Assembly: GCF_022458865.1 (NCBI RefSeq)
Contig: NZ_JAJNMU010000013.1
Location: forward strand, 62,001-126,000
Length of the DNA stretch: 64,000 bases
Source of the DNA: Paenibacillus periandrae
Lineage (GTDB): Bacteria; Bacillota; Bacilli; Paenibacillales; NBRC-103111
Direction: 5' to 3'
In this document: positions 35,820 to 44,775 of the stretch, piece after piece
Position numbering within the stretch: position 1 is the first letter of the stretch
How the letters are laid out: every line of letters begins with the position of its first letter
Position numbers and translations under genes: made by a program
Notes under the pieces: model-generated
Seen by the model: only the letters and a program-made list of their open reading frames with translations
Told to the model about the DNA's origin: nothing
The model's database searches: none

Positions 35820-37049
35820 ATGCGAGATTTCGCCGCACAGCTGGAAAAGTATGCTGAATTGGCTTTAAAGGTAGGCTTGAATATTCACGAGGGGCAAACA
35901 CTCGTTGTGTTCGCACCGATTGCCGCGGTTGATTTTGTAAGGACGATTGCCCAAAAAGCTTATCAAGCGGGAGTATGGCAGGTATTGGTGGAATGGGACG
36001 ATGAGTCGCTGCGGCGCATTCGCTTTTTGCATGCAAGGGATGAGTCCTTTCAGCAATTTCCAACCTGGAAGGCGGAGGGTTATGCCAAAATGGCCCGGCA
36101 GGACGCAGCTTTCTTAACGGTGTATGCCCCGAATCCGGAGCTGCTGAAGGATATTGACCCGGGTAAGATTGCCTTGGCCAGTAAGACGCAGATGAACGAA
36201 ATGAAGGAATATCGCACGTTCCTGCAAGCGGGTAAAGTCAGTTGGTCGATCGTTTCGGTTCCAACCCCATCCTGGGCTACCAAAGTATTTCCTGAGCTGT
36301 CGCCAGATGAAGCTATCGATAAATTGTGGGGATATATTTTTCAAGCTACACGTCTCGACCGTGAGGACCCGACTAGCGCTTGGGAGGAGCATATTCGCCA
36401 GCTTCAGGAGCGCATGGCTTTTTTAAATGATAAAAATTACAGAAAGCTCTATTATAAAGCTCCTGGCACCGATCTGACTATCGAGCTTCCCGAAGCGCAT
36501 CAATGGGTTGCCGGGGGCATTCACAACGAGCAGGGTGCCTTCTTCGTTCCGAATTTGCCAACCGAGGAAGTCTTCACACTACCGCTAAAAGAAGGGGTTC
36601 ATGGCAAAGTAAGCAGCACGATGCCACTGAATGTTAACGGCAATCTGATTGACCGTTTTTCATTGACCTTCGATAAAGGCAGAATTGTCAGCTTCACCGC
36701 AGAAGAGGGCTACGAAACGCTGAAGCAATTAATCGAAACCGACGAAGGCTCGCACTTCTTGGGAGAGATAGCTTTGGTGCCGCACGGATCGCCGATCTCC
36801 GCGATGAACGTCATTTTCTATAATACGACATTTGACGAAAATGCCTCCTCCCACTTGGCAATCGGCAGTGCGTACCCGCTCTGTATCAAGGAAGGTACGG
36901 TGATGAGCAAGGAAGAACTCGCCCTTCATGGAGCGAACAGCAGCCTGACCCATGTCGATTTTATGATCGGCTCGGCGGAGCTTGATATTGACGGTGAAAC
37001 TGCTGATGGAATTCGCGAGCCTCTATTCCGCCGCGGGGCATGGGTATAG
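35820..37049 (+). CDS. Aminopeptidase, M29 family (AmpS/PepS type)
   Basis: Cytosolic metallo-aminopeptidase of 409 aa removing N-terminal residues from peptides. The N-terminal domain has the family start (AELALKVGLNIHEGQTLVV). Candidate metal ligands of the family are in VNGNLIDRFSLTFDKGRI, SHFLGEIALVPHGSPI, SSHLAIGSAYP and SLTHVDFMIGS. A perfect AAAGGAGG lies before the ATG at 35820, and a TATAAT at 35770-35775 may be its -10 box. Confidence 0.93.
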   Translation: MRDFAAQLEKYAELALKVGLNIHEGQTLVVFAPIAAVDFVRTIAQKAYQAGVWQVLVEWDDESLRRIRFLHARDESFQQFPTWKAEGYAKMARQDAAFLTVYAPNPELLKDIDPGKIALASKTQMNEMKEYRTFLQAGKVSWSIVSVPTPSWATKVFPELSPDEAIDKLWGYIFQATRLDREDPTSAWEEHIRQLQERMAFLNDKNYRKLYYKAPGTDLTIELPEAHQWVAGGIHNEQGAFFVPNLPTEEVFTLPLKEGVHGKVSSTMPLNVNGNLIDRFSLTFDKGRIVSFTAEEGYETLKQLIETDEGSHFLGEIALVPHGSPISAMNVIFYNTTFDENASSHLAIGSAYPLCIKEGTVMSKEELALHGANSSLTHVDFMIGSAELDIDGETADGIREPLFRRGAWV

Positions 37050-37095
37050 ATAGCGTATTGATCCTTTTTATTGGAATATGCCAGCAAAAATAGCA

Positions 37096-37138
37096 GCAAC
37101 CACGGATTATTGGCTCTAAGAGGCCTTCCGTGGTTATT
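37096..37138. terminator. Putative bidirectional terminator
   Basis: The arms AACCACGGA / TCCGTGGTT enclose a second small stem (GGCTC..GAGGCC). It lies between the convergent aminopeptidase and amino-acid permease genes. The flanking T-runs are weak. Confidence 0.5.
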
Positions 37139-37184
37139 TGATGTTCCATATCCAATGCTTGCATGGTCATTGTCAATGAGACTA

Positions 37185-37835
37185 TTACACCTGACGCGCT
37201 TCCAGCCGGCGAGCCAGCAGGGAAAGTGCAAAGTTCACTACAAAGTACATAACAGCGGCCAATAGTAAAATCGGCACTACAAAATTGACATCCTGTCCAT
37301 TAATAATTTGGGCATTATGCATCAGCTCTCCAAGCGAAATCACAACAGCCAGCGAAGTGTCCTTTAACAGTGAGATAAACTGACTGACCATCGGAGGCAC
37401 CATCCGCCGCAAAGCCTGAGGCAATACAATGTGCTGCAGCGTCTGTAGGTAGGTAAGACCTGATGAACGGGCAGCCTCAATTTGCCCCTTATCAATCGAA
37501 TTCAAACCACTGCGAACGATCTCCGAGATCATGGCGGCCTCAAACACCGTTAACGCAACTACTGCCGCATTCATCACACTTAGCTTAATTCCAATCTCCG
37601 GTAAAGCAAAAAAGGTGAAAAATATGATGAGCAGCAGCGGTAAATTACGAATAATTTCTACCACCGCTGCGGTCAGCTGAGAAATCACAGGGAGCTTCGT
37701 GTAACGAATTGTGCCTAACAAACAGCCAATAATAAAGCTGAATACAATTGCGATAAGCGCTACCTGTAACGTGATTCCAAGCCCTGCAAGCATAAAGCGA
37801 ATATGCTCCCAGGTGTAAACACCAATAAAATTCAT
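37185..37835 (-). CDS. Polar amino acid ABC transporter permease (second subunit)
   Basis: HisM/GlnP-type permease of 216 aa with about five helices. It has the family's LLIIFFTFFALPEIGIKL and the EAA loop IEAARSSGLTYLQTLQHIVL. The ATG is preceded by GGAGGTGA. It is the terminal gene of a four-gene importer: ATPase, binding protein, permease, permease. Two different permeases indicate a heterodimeric channel, typical of glutamate/aspartate or glutamine systems. Confidence 0.93.
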   Translation of the reverse strand: MNFIGVYTWEHIRFMLAGLGITLQVALIAIVFSFIIGCLLGTIRYTKLPVISQLTAAVVEIIRNLPLLLIIFFTFFALPEIGIKLSVMNAAVVALTVFEAAMISEIVRSGLNSIDKGQIEAARSSGLTYLQTLQHIVLPQALRRMVPPMVSQFISLLKDTSLAVVISLGELMHNAQIINGQDVNFVVPILLLAAVMYFVVNFALSLLARRLEARQV

Positions 37836-37866
37836 TCACGTTCACCTCCAATGCATAGTCATCAGC

Positions 37867-38529
37867 TTACTGGGACCTGGCCATTCTGCGCTCCAGATAA
37901 GCGAGACCCAGGCTCAAAGGGATCGTAATGATCAAATAAAACAAAGCAACAAATATGTAAACACTGAAGACGACAAATGTTTTAGTGGAGATCAGGTCAG
38001 CATAATACATCAAATCCAGTCCAGCGACGACGCTAAGTACTGATGAATTTTTGACCAAATTCAAAAACTGGTTGCCGATTGGAGGAATAACAATCTTCAA
38101 GGCTTGCGGCAGCACGATAAACCGCATCGTTTGTGCATAAGTCAGGCCCGAAGCACGCGCCGCCTCCGTTTGCCCTTTTGGAACTGCCTGAATCCCTGCA
38201 CGGACAGCCTCAGCAATAAAGGCTGCGGTATATATCGTAAGACCCAACGTTCCGGCAACAAAACCGCTCATCGGTACACCCAGTGAGGACGGACCCAGAA
38301 AAAATAAGAAGACGATCAGAATGAGTGGAATATTGCGGATAAATTCAACAAAGGCCGTACTGATCCAGTTGAGCGGCTTCAAAGGGGATATCCGCATAAC
38401 GGCCAGCAAGGTACCGAGAATAAAGCTGCCAGCCAAGGCAATCAGACTTACCTGAAGCGTATTCAAAAAACCTTCCAGATACATGTCCCAGTATTTGATC
38501 AAAATGCTGAAGCTAAGGAATTTGTCCAT
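37867..38529 (-). CDS. Polar amino acid ABC transporter permease (first subunit)
   Basis: HisQ/GltK-like permease of about 220 aa. The ATG at 38529 has AAGGGGGTT 7 nt upstream; the frame continues 16 codons further up without support. Five or so helices are present, with the EAA loop TEAARASGLTYAQTMRFIVLP and a C-terminal LGLAYLERRMA. It is paired with the following permease (gap 31 bp). Confidence 0.93.
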   Translation of the reverse strand: MDKFLSFSILIKYWDMYLEGFLNTLQVSLIALAGSFILGTLLAVMRISPLKPLNWISTAFVEFIRNIPLILIVFLFFLGPSSLGVPMSGFVAGTLGLTIYTAAFIAEAVRAGIQAVPKGQTEAARASGLTYAQTMRFIVLPQALKIVIPPIGNQFLNLVKNSSVLSVVAGLDLMYYADLISTKTFVVFSVYIFVALFYLIITIPLSLGLAYLERRMARSQ

Positions 38530-38612
38530 CGTCCAACCCCCTTCCTGGATACGAAATGGAATAGGATGAACAGCCATCCATGCAGGCCGCTCATCCTATC
38601 GCCAAACAACCT

Positions 38613-39494
38613 TTATTTACTTGGCTTTTCACCTATCCACTGCTCATACAGCTTATCGTAGTCTCCACTTGACTTCATTGCCTTCAAAAAGTCATTCACA
38701 TAAGTAACGTAGCCCGTATCGCCTTTGCGAATAGCCATCCCATACGGCTCATCTGTGAACGTTCCACCGACTACCTGATAATTGGGATCCTGCTTCACCA
38801 TGCCATACAAAATCGCATTATCGGTAGTCAGCGTGTCTCCCTGTCCGGCCTTCAAGGCCGTGAATGCATCCTGATAATTTTCAAACTCCAATACAGTGGC
38901 CTCAGGGGATTTGGCTCTAATATTGTCTGTAGATGTAGAACCTTTAACGGCCAACACCTTCACACCTTTTTTCACATCTGCCACACTTTGAATTGGACTG
39001 CCCTTTTTGACCAAAAGTGATTGTCCCGCTTTAAAGTACACATCAGAAAATTCAACCTCCTGCTTACGCTCCTCGGTAATCGTCATCGTTGCGATGATCA
39101 TATCGATGTCCCCGTTTTTCAACAGAGGAATACGCGTCTTGGAGGTCACTTCCTTGAGCTCAAGCTTCGTCTCGTCACCAAGAATTTTTTTGGCTAACGC
39201 CTTGGCGATATCAATATCAAAGCCCTCTACTTTACCGCTTCCGGGGTCCTTTAAACCAAACAGCTTCGTATCATATTTGACACCTACAACCAGCTTCCCA
39301 CGCTTTTGAATATCGTCGAGCGTTTTGCTGCCTGTTGGCTTTGGAGCTTCACCAGCCGGAGCAGCAGGTGCAGTCGGAGTCGTTGTACCCGCACCTTGAT
39401 TCGTTGGAGTATCTGTCTTCGTTCCACAGCCTGTCATTACCATCCCTGCCAAACCAAGCATTAACGTAAACGTCATCCAGCTCTTTTTCATCAT
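38613..39494 (-). CDS. Glutamate/aspartate-type substrate-binding lipoprotein
   Basis: Extracellular binding protein of 293 aa (SBP_bac_3 family). The lipobox is GMVMTGC, with Cys around residue 23. A Pro/Thr/Ala tether and two-lobed domain follow: KLVVGVKYDTKLFGLKDPGS, GFDIDIAKALAKKILGD, DMIIATMTITEERKQEVEFS and YGMAIRKGDTGYV. GAGGGGGA precedes the tandem ATGs. The transporter is probably for acidic amino acids or glutamine, judged from the binding lobe motifs. Confidence 0.92.
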   Translation of the reverse strand: MMKKSWMTFTLMLGLAGMVMTGCGTKTDTPTNQGAGTTTPTAPAAPAGEAPKPTGSKTLDDIQKRGKLVVGVKYDTKLFGLKDPGSGKVEGFDIDIAKALAKKILGDETKLELKEVTSKTRIPLLKNGDIDMIIATMTITEERKQEVEFSDVYFKAGQSLLVKKGSPIQSVADVKKGVKVLAVKGSTSTDNIRAKSPEATVLEFENYQDAFTALKAGQGDTLTTDNAILYGMVKQDPNYQVVGGTFTDEPYGMAIRKGDTGYVTYVNDFLKAMKSSGDYDKLYEQWIGEKPSK

Positions 39495-39515
39495 CCATAA
39501 TCCCCCTCATTTCGA

Positions 39516-40247
39516 TTAGTTGTGTTGGAGTAATCGACTTAGAAATAGCTGCGCCCGTTCTTCTTGTGGATTGGAGAAAAATGCGTCCGGCGGCGCTTCC
39601 TCCAGAATCTGTCCTTGGTCCATGAATACGACTCGGTCTGCCACTTCACGAGCAAATCCCATCTCATGGGTAACCACAACCATCGTCATCCCTTCATGGA
39701 CCAAACTTTTCATAACATCCAATACTTCTCCGATCATTTCAGGGTCCAGCGCTGAGGTCGGTTCGTCAAACAGCATAATTTGCGGCTTCATCGCAAGTCC
39801 TCTGGCTATCGCTACTCGCTGCTGCTGCCCACCGGACAGCTGGGATGGATAGGAATTAGCCTTCTCGGGAATCCCCACTTTGTCCAAGTAATGCATAGCC
39901 GTTTGAAGCGCTTCTTGCTTGCTGACTCCTGCCACCTTGAGCGGTGCCAAAGTAATATTATCAATAACTGTCATATGGGGGTACAAATTAAAATGCTGAA
40001 ATACCATGCCGATATGACGACGCAGCTTATTAACATCTGCATGTTTGTCATGGAGTTGGGTGCCATTTACGATTAATTGTCCGTCACTGATCGTTTCCAG
40101 ACGATTGATACAGCGGAGCAGCGTGCTTTTACCTGAACCTGACGGTCCGATAACCACGACTACTTCACCCGCTTCAATCGTTAAATCAATCTGCGTCAAA
40201 ACCTGAAACTTCCCATAATGCTTGTTGACCCCACGAAATTCAATCAT
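39516..40247 (-). CDS. Polar amino acid ABC transporter ATP-binding protein (GlnQ-like)
   Basis: ATPase of 243 aa. Walker A is GPSGSGKST (about residues 33-41), Q-loop [13 protein letters not shown], signature LSGGQQQR, Walker [15 protein letters not shown] and the switch histidine in VTHEMGFA. All motifs are intact. It is the first gene of the operon, 21 bp upstream of the binding protein, with a plausible promoter 70-100 bp upstream. Confidence 0.95.
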   Translation of the reverse strand: MIEFRGVNKHYGKFQVLTQIDLTIEAGEVVVVIGPSGSGKSTLLRCINRLETISDGQLIVNGTQLHDKHADVNKLRRHIGMVFQHFNLYPHMTVIDNITLAPLKVAGVSKQEALQTAMHYLDKVGIPEKANSYPSQLSGGQQQRVAIARGLAMKPQIMLFDEPTSALDPEMIGEVLDVMKSLVHEGMTMVVVTHEMGFAREVADRVVFMDQGQILEEAPPDAFFSNPQEERAQLFLSRLLQHN

Positions 40248-40548
40248 TTTACACCCCCCAACCTTTTCTTTATGGAGCAGCTGTGTAAATCGTTTCTATA
40301 CGTGCTACCTGCTTGTGATATATACGTTGTTTTTACTATAGCTAACAACTTATTACCACTCCCTGCAATTTATGACTCACTATCCAGTTAAATTGATGCT
40401 TTCGACATCATATGCTTCCTATATTCCAGCCTAATCCATTGATGTGATTCCATTATCGCCTCGAACATTTTGGACACTGTTTCCCCTGTTGATCGTCCAC
40501 GCTTCCCCTCTATGATTTACATAATTTATAGAGAGAGGAGTGATAGCC
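40248..40548. other. Divergent intergenic region, 301 bp
   Basis: AT-rich region between the amino-acid importer and the Arg/Cys-rich mini-gene. It holds the promoter listed separately. No additional gene or RNA structure was recognised. Confidence 0.4.
40319..40348 (-). promoter_or_regulatory. Putative sigma-A promoter of the amino-acid ABC operon
   Basis: On the minus strand TTGTTA (40343-40348) is followed after 18 bp by TATATA (40319-40324), about 70 bp upstream of the ATPase start. Confidence 0.45.
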
Positions 40549-40743
40549 ATGAATTATACAACAAGACGTACTGGAACAACCAGAAGTAGAAGATGCGATA
40601 ACTTCTGTGCGAATGTATGCAACCAATTTAGCAGCGGCCGCAGCCGCTGTGTAAGAGACTGTCTGGCTTGTCGGCGGCGCGCAGTGAAAAAACGCCATCG
40701 CCGTGTTTCACCTATCAGACAAGCTCCATGCGGCTGTAGGTAA
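40549..40743 (+). CDS. Arg- and Cys-rich mini-protein, 64 aa
   Basis: The ATG at 40549 is 8 nt after GAGAGGAG. The product starts MNYTTRRTGTTRSRRCDNFC. It has eight cysteines and about seventeen arginines in 64 residues and ends APCGCR. There is no signal peptide. The composition suggests a nucleic-acid-binding, metal-binding or disulfide cross-linked protein, for example of a spore layer; none of these is proven. A terminator hairpin follows about 70 bp downstream. Confidence 0.65.
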   Translation: MNYTTRRTGTTRSRRCDNFCANVCNQFSSGRSRCVRDCLACRRRAVKKRHRRVSPIRQAPCGCR

Positions 40744-40810
40744 CTAGAAACCAGCCCGCAGCCTTTGGTAAGAGCAGCAGCAGATTATTTGAGCTAAATA
40801 TAGTAACAAG

Positions 40811-40842
40811 CAAAAGAGCTTATCCGTAATTCGGATAAGCTC
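40811..40842. terminator. Bidirectional terminator
   Basis: A perfect 11-bp stem, GAGCTTATCCG / CGGATAAGCTC, has a 5-nt loop. The minus strand continues TTTTGC, so it serves mainly the nitroreductase gene. It may also stop the convergent mini-gene. Confidence 0.8.
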
Positions 40843-40867
40843 CTTCTATTCATGAATGTATCTTAAC

Positions 40868-41485
40868 TTAGAAACTTTCTTGGATGACTTGATGTTCAAT
40901 CGGTAAACGATCGCTAGCACGTCCAGGGGCTGCTGCTTTTCCAATGGATATAATCATCACCGGGATGTAACGCTCGGGAATGTTGAATTCTTTAATTAAC
41001 GCTTGTGGATTATAGCCGCCCATCGGGACACTGTCATACCCTTTGGCTTTGGCAGCCAGCATCAGCTGCATAGCCGCAAGGGAAGCATTGCGGATAGCCT
41101 CGTCTTTACCAAGGGATGGATTGTTAGCATAGGCACCATTAATTTGTCCAAGCATCATCTCACGAATTTCCGGAGTTGCCTTTTCAAACACGGCAGGCGC
41201 AACCAGATTAGCTTCCAAATCACCTAATACGACTACGTTCACTGACGCATCCGATACTTGCTGCTGGTTATAAGCGATAGGCAGTAAACGATCTTTATTC
41301 ACTTGCTCCTGAATCGTCAAAAACCGCCAATGCTGCAAATTCCATGACGATGGGGCCTGAAGAGCAAGCTCAAGAATTTCATTCCACTCTGCTTCTGGAA
41401 TCACTACGCCACGTTCATATCTACGCACCGAGTGCCGCGAACGAATGACTTCCTCTGAAGATAGCTGTTGATCTGTTGTAGTCAT
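40868..41485 (-). CDS. Nitroreductase family protein
   Basis: FMN-dependent NAD(P)H oxidoreductase-like protein of 205 aa. The N-terminal family motif is SRHSVRRYERG, which contacts FMN phosphate. Then come LELALQAPSSWNLQHWRFLT and the C-terminal AKAKGYDSVPMGGYNP. The ATG at 41485 has TAGGAGTG upstream; the longer frame from 41563 has no site. The physiological substrate (quinone, nitro-compound or flavin) is not predictable. Confidence 0.9.
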   Translation of the reverse strand: MTTTDQQLSSEEVIRSRHSVRRYERGVVIPEAEWNEILELALQAPSSWNLQHWRFLTIQEQVNKDRLLPIAYNQQQVSDASVNVVVLGDLEANLVAPAVFEKATPEIREMMLGQINGAYANNPSLGKDEAIRNASLAAMQLMLAAKAKGYDSVPMGGYNPQALIKEFNIPERYIPVMIISIGKAAAPGRASDRLPIEHQVIQESF

Positions 41486-41651
41486 GTTGTATTCACTCCT
41501 ATTAACAACTCCATATTTATGCATTTTAACAATCTTAGGATGCTCAGATTGTATAAAGTACATCCTTTTATCACAACCTATTAGAGGGAATTGGCAAGAG
41601 AAGCAGATTCAGGCTTACAAACAGTAAACTATTACAGGGAGGTTGCCATTC

Positions 41652-41990
41652 ATGGCTCCAATGAATCCATCTTATCAGCAATTTTTGCAAGATCAGCAAA
41701 TGCACCAGATGCAGCAGGCCCAACAAGCTCAGCAAGCATTAACCTCATCCGGTCTGAGTAACTTTACCCAACAAATCAGACAAACCCAACAGCAGCTGAT
41801 GCAAGTACAGGACGATTTACAAAAAGCTCAGTCCCAAATCGATATCCAGCTTGACGCCCAAAAAAGACGTTTGTTTGAAACCCAGCAGCGTATTGAACAA
41901 ACGATTCAGCAAATGAATGGGTTAATTCAAGCTTCGCAAACGAATACACAAGCACAATCGTCGTCGATGAATTCCTATACACAGCAATAG
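41652..41990 (+). CDS. Gln-rich coiled-coil protein, 112 aa
   Basis: The ATG at 41652 is 9 nt from GGGAGG (a TTG three codons earlier overlaps the site). The product begins MAPMNPSYQQFLQDQQMHQM and is about one quarter glutamine. A central heptad-like stretch (QQLMQVQDDLQKAQSQIDIQ) predicts a coiled coil. It has no signal peptide or membrane segment. It is the last gene before the injection-system locus. The function is unknown; it could be a spore or structural protein. Confidence 0.65.
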   Translation: MAPMNPSYQQFLQDQQMHQMQQAQQAQQALTSSGLSNFTQQIRQTQQQLMQVQDDLQKAQSQIDIQLDAQKRRLFETQQRIEQTIQQMNGLIQASQTNTQAQSSSMNSYTQQ

Positions 41991-42024
41991 GGACAACCCT
42001 TGAAGCCATGCTAAACCGCATAGC

Positions 42025-42074
42025 AAAAGGCGCTTTGGAGTTAACGGCTGTCGTTAACCTCAAAGCGCCTTTTA
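42025..42074. terminator. Strong bidirectional terminator
   Basis: A long stem (AAAGGCGCTTTG..GTTAACG / CGTTAAC..CAAAGCGCCTTTT, two mismatches) has U-tracts on both sides. It ends both the Gln-rich protein gene and the DUF4157 gene and marks the left border of the injection-system region. Confidence 0.85.
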
Positions 42075-42120
42075 TATATCAACCAATCTGCACGATTTTC
42101 AATCTTTATGTACTCGTTCG

Positions 42121-43143
42121 TTACGATCTGGAGCCGCCTGTTTGCTGCACAACATGGGTCAGCTCGTGGGCTAACAATTCCTGTCCGCCTGGACTGCCAG
42201 GATCATACTTCCCGTTGCCAAAAAATACGTCCTTACCCTGCGTAAAGGCCTGAGCCCCAATTGATCTGCTAATGTCTCCCGCTTCTGAGTCATGATGGAT
42301 CGAAACATCTCCAAAATCGGCCCCAAAAGCCTGTTCCATCCCAGATAAGGTATTCCCATCCATCTTGGAGCCCTTGCCGCTTTTCGCTTGAATTCGCTGC
42401 TCAATGGAAGACGTCACATCAAAGCCTTCACCTGCCGGCTTCATCTGCAGCTCTTCCTCTTCCAGCTCGCCACCTTCCGACTCGCGCTGGATCGCTCCAA
42501 TTGCCGGCTTCATCTGCAGCTCTTCCTCTTCCAGCTCGCCGCCTTCCGACTCGCGCTGGATCGATTCAGTTGCCGGCTTCATCTGCAGCTCTTCCTCTTC
42601 CAGCTCGCCGCCTTCCGATTCGCGCTGGATCGCTCCAATCGCTGGCTTCATCTGCAGCTCTTCCTCTTCCAGCTCGCCGCCTTCCGATTCGCGCTGGATC
42701 GCTCCAATCGCCGGCTTCATCTGCAGCTCTTCCTCTTCCAGCTCGCCGCCTTCCGATTCGCGCTGGATCGCTCCAATCGCCGGCTTCATCTGCAGCTCTT
42801 CTTCTTCCAGCTCGCCGCCTTCCGATTCGCGCTGGATCGATTCAGTTGCAGATCTCATTTGCAGTTGTTGTACAACTTGTCCAGCTACCTGATCCGCTTC
42901 CTGCTCATACTTATCACCGACCGGTCCTACAGTCATTTTCGCCTGTATCGGCATTTTGCCCGTAGAGCCGCCAGCCAGCATTCTTTGGACATTGCGATTT
43001 CCGATCACTTCATGCAAGCTCATCACCTCGGATGAGCCTGCTGCGGCTGAATGACCTGCTTGCTCCTTAGCCGCTGCATTCTTTTTTTGTAATATGGCTT
43101 CTGTGCTGGATTTACTATAATGACGAGGTTGATGGGTATGCAT
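42121..43143 (-). CDS. DUF4157 (eCIS core) protein with six internal 23-aa repeats
   Basis: Protein of 340 aa. After a basic N-terminus (about residues 1-45) and the segment MPIQAKMTVGPVGDKYEQEA come six copies of a 23-residue acidic repeat (IQRESEGGELEEEELQMKPA + IGA or TES). The C-terminal DUF4157 domain (about 255-340) ends LLAHELTHVVQQTGG, with an HExxH-like zinc motif (HELTH). DUF4157 is one of the best markers of extracellular contractile injection systems, where such proteins are toxins or loading carriers. It is the last gene of the minus-strand regulatory run, preceded by AAGGAGGT and a double hairpin. Confidence 0.9.
   Translation of the reverse strand: MHTHQPRHYSKSSTEAILQKKNAAAKEQAGHSAAAGSSEVMSLHEVIGNRNVQRMLAGGSTGKMPIQAKMTVGPVGDKYEQEADQVAGQVVQQLQMRSATESIQRESEGGELEEEELQMKPAIGAIQRESEGGELEEEELQMKPAIGAIQRESEGGELEEEELQMKPAIGAIQRESEGGELEEEELQMKPATESIQRESEGGELEEEELQMKPAIGAIQRESEGGELEEEELQMKPAGEGFDVTSSIEQRIQAKSGKGSKMDGNTLSGMEQAFGADFGDVSIHHDSEAGDISRSIGAQAFTQGKDVFFGNGKYDPGSPGGQELLAHELTHVVQQTGGSRS
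42434..42847. repeat. Six tandem 69-bp units inside the DUF4157 gene
   Basis: The units are contiguous and nearly identical (6 x 69 = 414 bp); they differ only at scattered bases and at the IGA/TES triplet. Such identity predicts copy-number change by slippage or recombination. There are no spacers, so it is not a CRISPR array. Confidence 0.95.
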
Positions 43144-43158
43144 GCTTTACCTCCTTAG

Positions 43159-43188
43159 AGTTTGCGAAGCAAACTAACTTCGTTAGCA
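43159..43188 (-). repeat. Double-hairpin repeat before the DUF4157 gene
   Basis: The plus strand reads AGTTTGC-GAAG-CAAACT followed by AACTTCGTTAGCA. On the minus (coding) strand the hairpin lies directly in front of AAGGAGGT and the ATG. The same layout is seen before the STAS gene and inside the element at 59658-59864. Confidence 0.75.
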
Positions 43189-43290
43189 CAATCTATCTTA
43201 TGTGAGACACGCTGCTGTTAAATTCGTTAACTCAACTATACCATATTGTTGTAAAGTGAGAATATATTTCTAAACCTATTTAATCATGAT

Positions 43291-44739
43291 TTACTTGCCT
43301 ACACACTTAATCAGCAGCATCGCAATATCATCAGATTGCTTCGCACCTGCAGTAAACGAATCCACATCCTGCAATATCCGCAGCATCAACGCATCCATAT
43401 CCAGATGATGCTCCGAACCCACAAGCTCCCGCAAGCGCGACACCCCGTATTGCTGTAACTGTAAATCCTCGGCCTCGCTAATTCCATCAGTATACAAAAG
43501 AATTCGTTCTCCAAGCTGCAGGCAAGCGGTATTGTCACAATATTCCATATCCTCAAGCACCCCAAGAGGAAGCCCTTTAATTCCAACCAACGGCTCCAGA
43601 CCTCCGTCCTCACGAACCGTATAAGGGGTGCAATGACCACCATCACTGTAGATTAATTCTCCAGTTACCATATCCAGCACACCGCAAAATATCGTCGCAA
43701 ACATCGCCGATTCGTCCTTGTACAGCTCCCGATTCACTTCCGTTAGCAGCTGCCCGGGTGTCATATCCGCCTTCATCTTACCTTTAATTAACGTCATCGT
43801 AACGGCCATAAACAGAGCGGCAGGAATCCCTTTATCCGATACATCCCCGAGTGTAAAAAACAGCTTCGAATCTCCGACCATAAAATAATCGTAAAAGTCC
43901 CCGCCAACTTCTCTCGCCGGACGAATCATCGAGCGTACACAATCCGCCATCAGTAGCCCGGAGGTCGTAGGTGTTTCCACGCTGCCATTGACCAGACCCG
44001 CATCCGATTTTTCGGGAATCGATCTCAACGACGTAACACGCTGTGGCAGAAAGCCCAATTGAATATCACTCGCAATCCGCAGCTCGCTCTCCATCCGCTC
44101 TTTGGCTGCAACCGTATCCTTTAATGCCTGAATTGATTTCTCCAACGCTTCATACAGCATTGCGTTTTCCAACGATATTGCGGTCGGCGATGCAATAGAC
44201 TGCAGCAGCTTTAAATCTTTATCGCTAAAATGCTTGCCATTGCGTTTATTCAGCACCTGAAGCACGCCGATAATCATGCCTTTATTCGTCATAGGCACAC
44301 ACATAAGATTACGCGTAGGGTAATCCACCCGATTGGCCACCTTCGAGGACCAGCGCGAATCGCTAGCAGCGTCATCGATTTTTACAGACTCTCCCGACTG
44401 GGCCACCCAGCCTGCGATACCTTCACCCATTGCCAGCCGAATTTCACGGATCTGACCGCCTTTTTCGCCAAGCGCCAGCTCGAAGAACAGCTCACCTTTC
44501 TCCGTGTCGACCAGAATTACTGATGACGCTTCTGCGTCTGTAACACGGGATGTCGTATCCATAATTTTTTGCAATAGATCCTGCTTATAGATCGTTGAAT
44601 TCATCTCCTGGCTAACTTCAAAAAGCTGCAATGTGCGCGACAGCTCTCTTTCAGCCGTACGCCGCCTCCAATCAACAGCCCCCAAAGCAAGCAGCAAAAT
44701 CAGGACCGCGAGCAGCCAGCCATATGGTAATACACCCAT
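43291..44739 (-). CDS. PP2C/SpoIIE-type serine phosphatase with GAF domain
   Basis: Phosphatase of 482 aa expected to dephosphorylate a STAS antagonist. An N-terminal membrane helix (about residues 5-22) precedes a GAF domain (about 45-205, EASSVILVDTEKGELFFELA) and a coiled coil. The SpoIIE-type domain (about 220-480) has all family motifs: REVGGDFYDYF, LGDVSDKGIPAALFMA, MFATIFCGV, DGGHCTPY, LLYTDGISEAED, SDDIAMLLI. Metal-binding aspartates are present, so it should be active. It lies directly downstream of the STAS and kinase genes and completes a partner-switch set. Confidence 0.93.
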   Translation of the reverse strand: MGVLPYGWLLAVLILLLALGAVDWRRRTAERELSRTLQLFEVSQEMNSTIYKQDLLQKIMDTTSRVTDAEASSVILVDTEKGELFFELALGEKGGQIREIRLAMGEGIAGWVAQSGESVKIDDAASDSRWSSKVANRVDYPTRNLMCVPMTNKGMIIGVLQVLNKRNGKHFSDKDLKLLQSIASPTAISLENAMLYEALEKSIQALKDTVAAKERMESELRIASDIQLGFLPQRVTSLRSIPEKSDAGLVNGSVETPTTSGLLMADCVRSMIRPAREVGGDFYDYFMVGDSKLFFTLGDVSDKGIPAALFMAVTMTLIKGKMKADMTPGQLLTEVNRELYKDESAMFATIFCGVLDMVTGELIYSDGGHCTPYTVREDGGLEPLVGIKGLPLGVLEDMEYCDNTACLQLGERILLYTDGISEAEDLQLQQYGVSRLRELVGSEHHLDMDALMLRILQDVDSFTAGAKQSDDIAMLLIKCVGK

Positions 44740-44775
44740 GCTTGTGTCACCTGCCTATAGGCATCCCTCTCTGGC

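Noticed and set aside
42388-43035. Long plus-strand frames across the DUF4157 repeats
   Set aside because: They are produced by the 69-bp repeats read backwards (frames rich in Leu/Phe or Ser/Pro); no ribosome site and no family resemblance.
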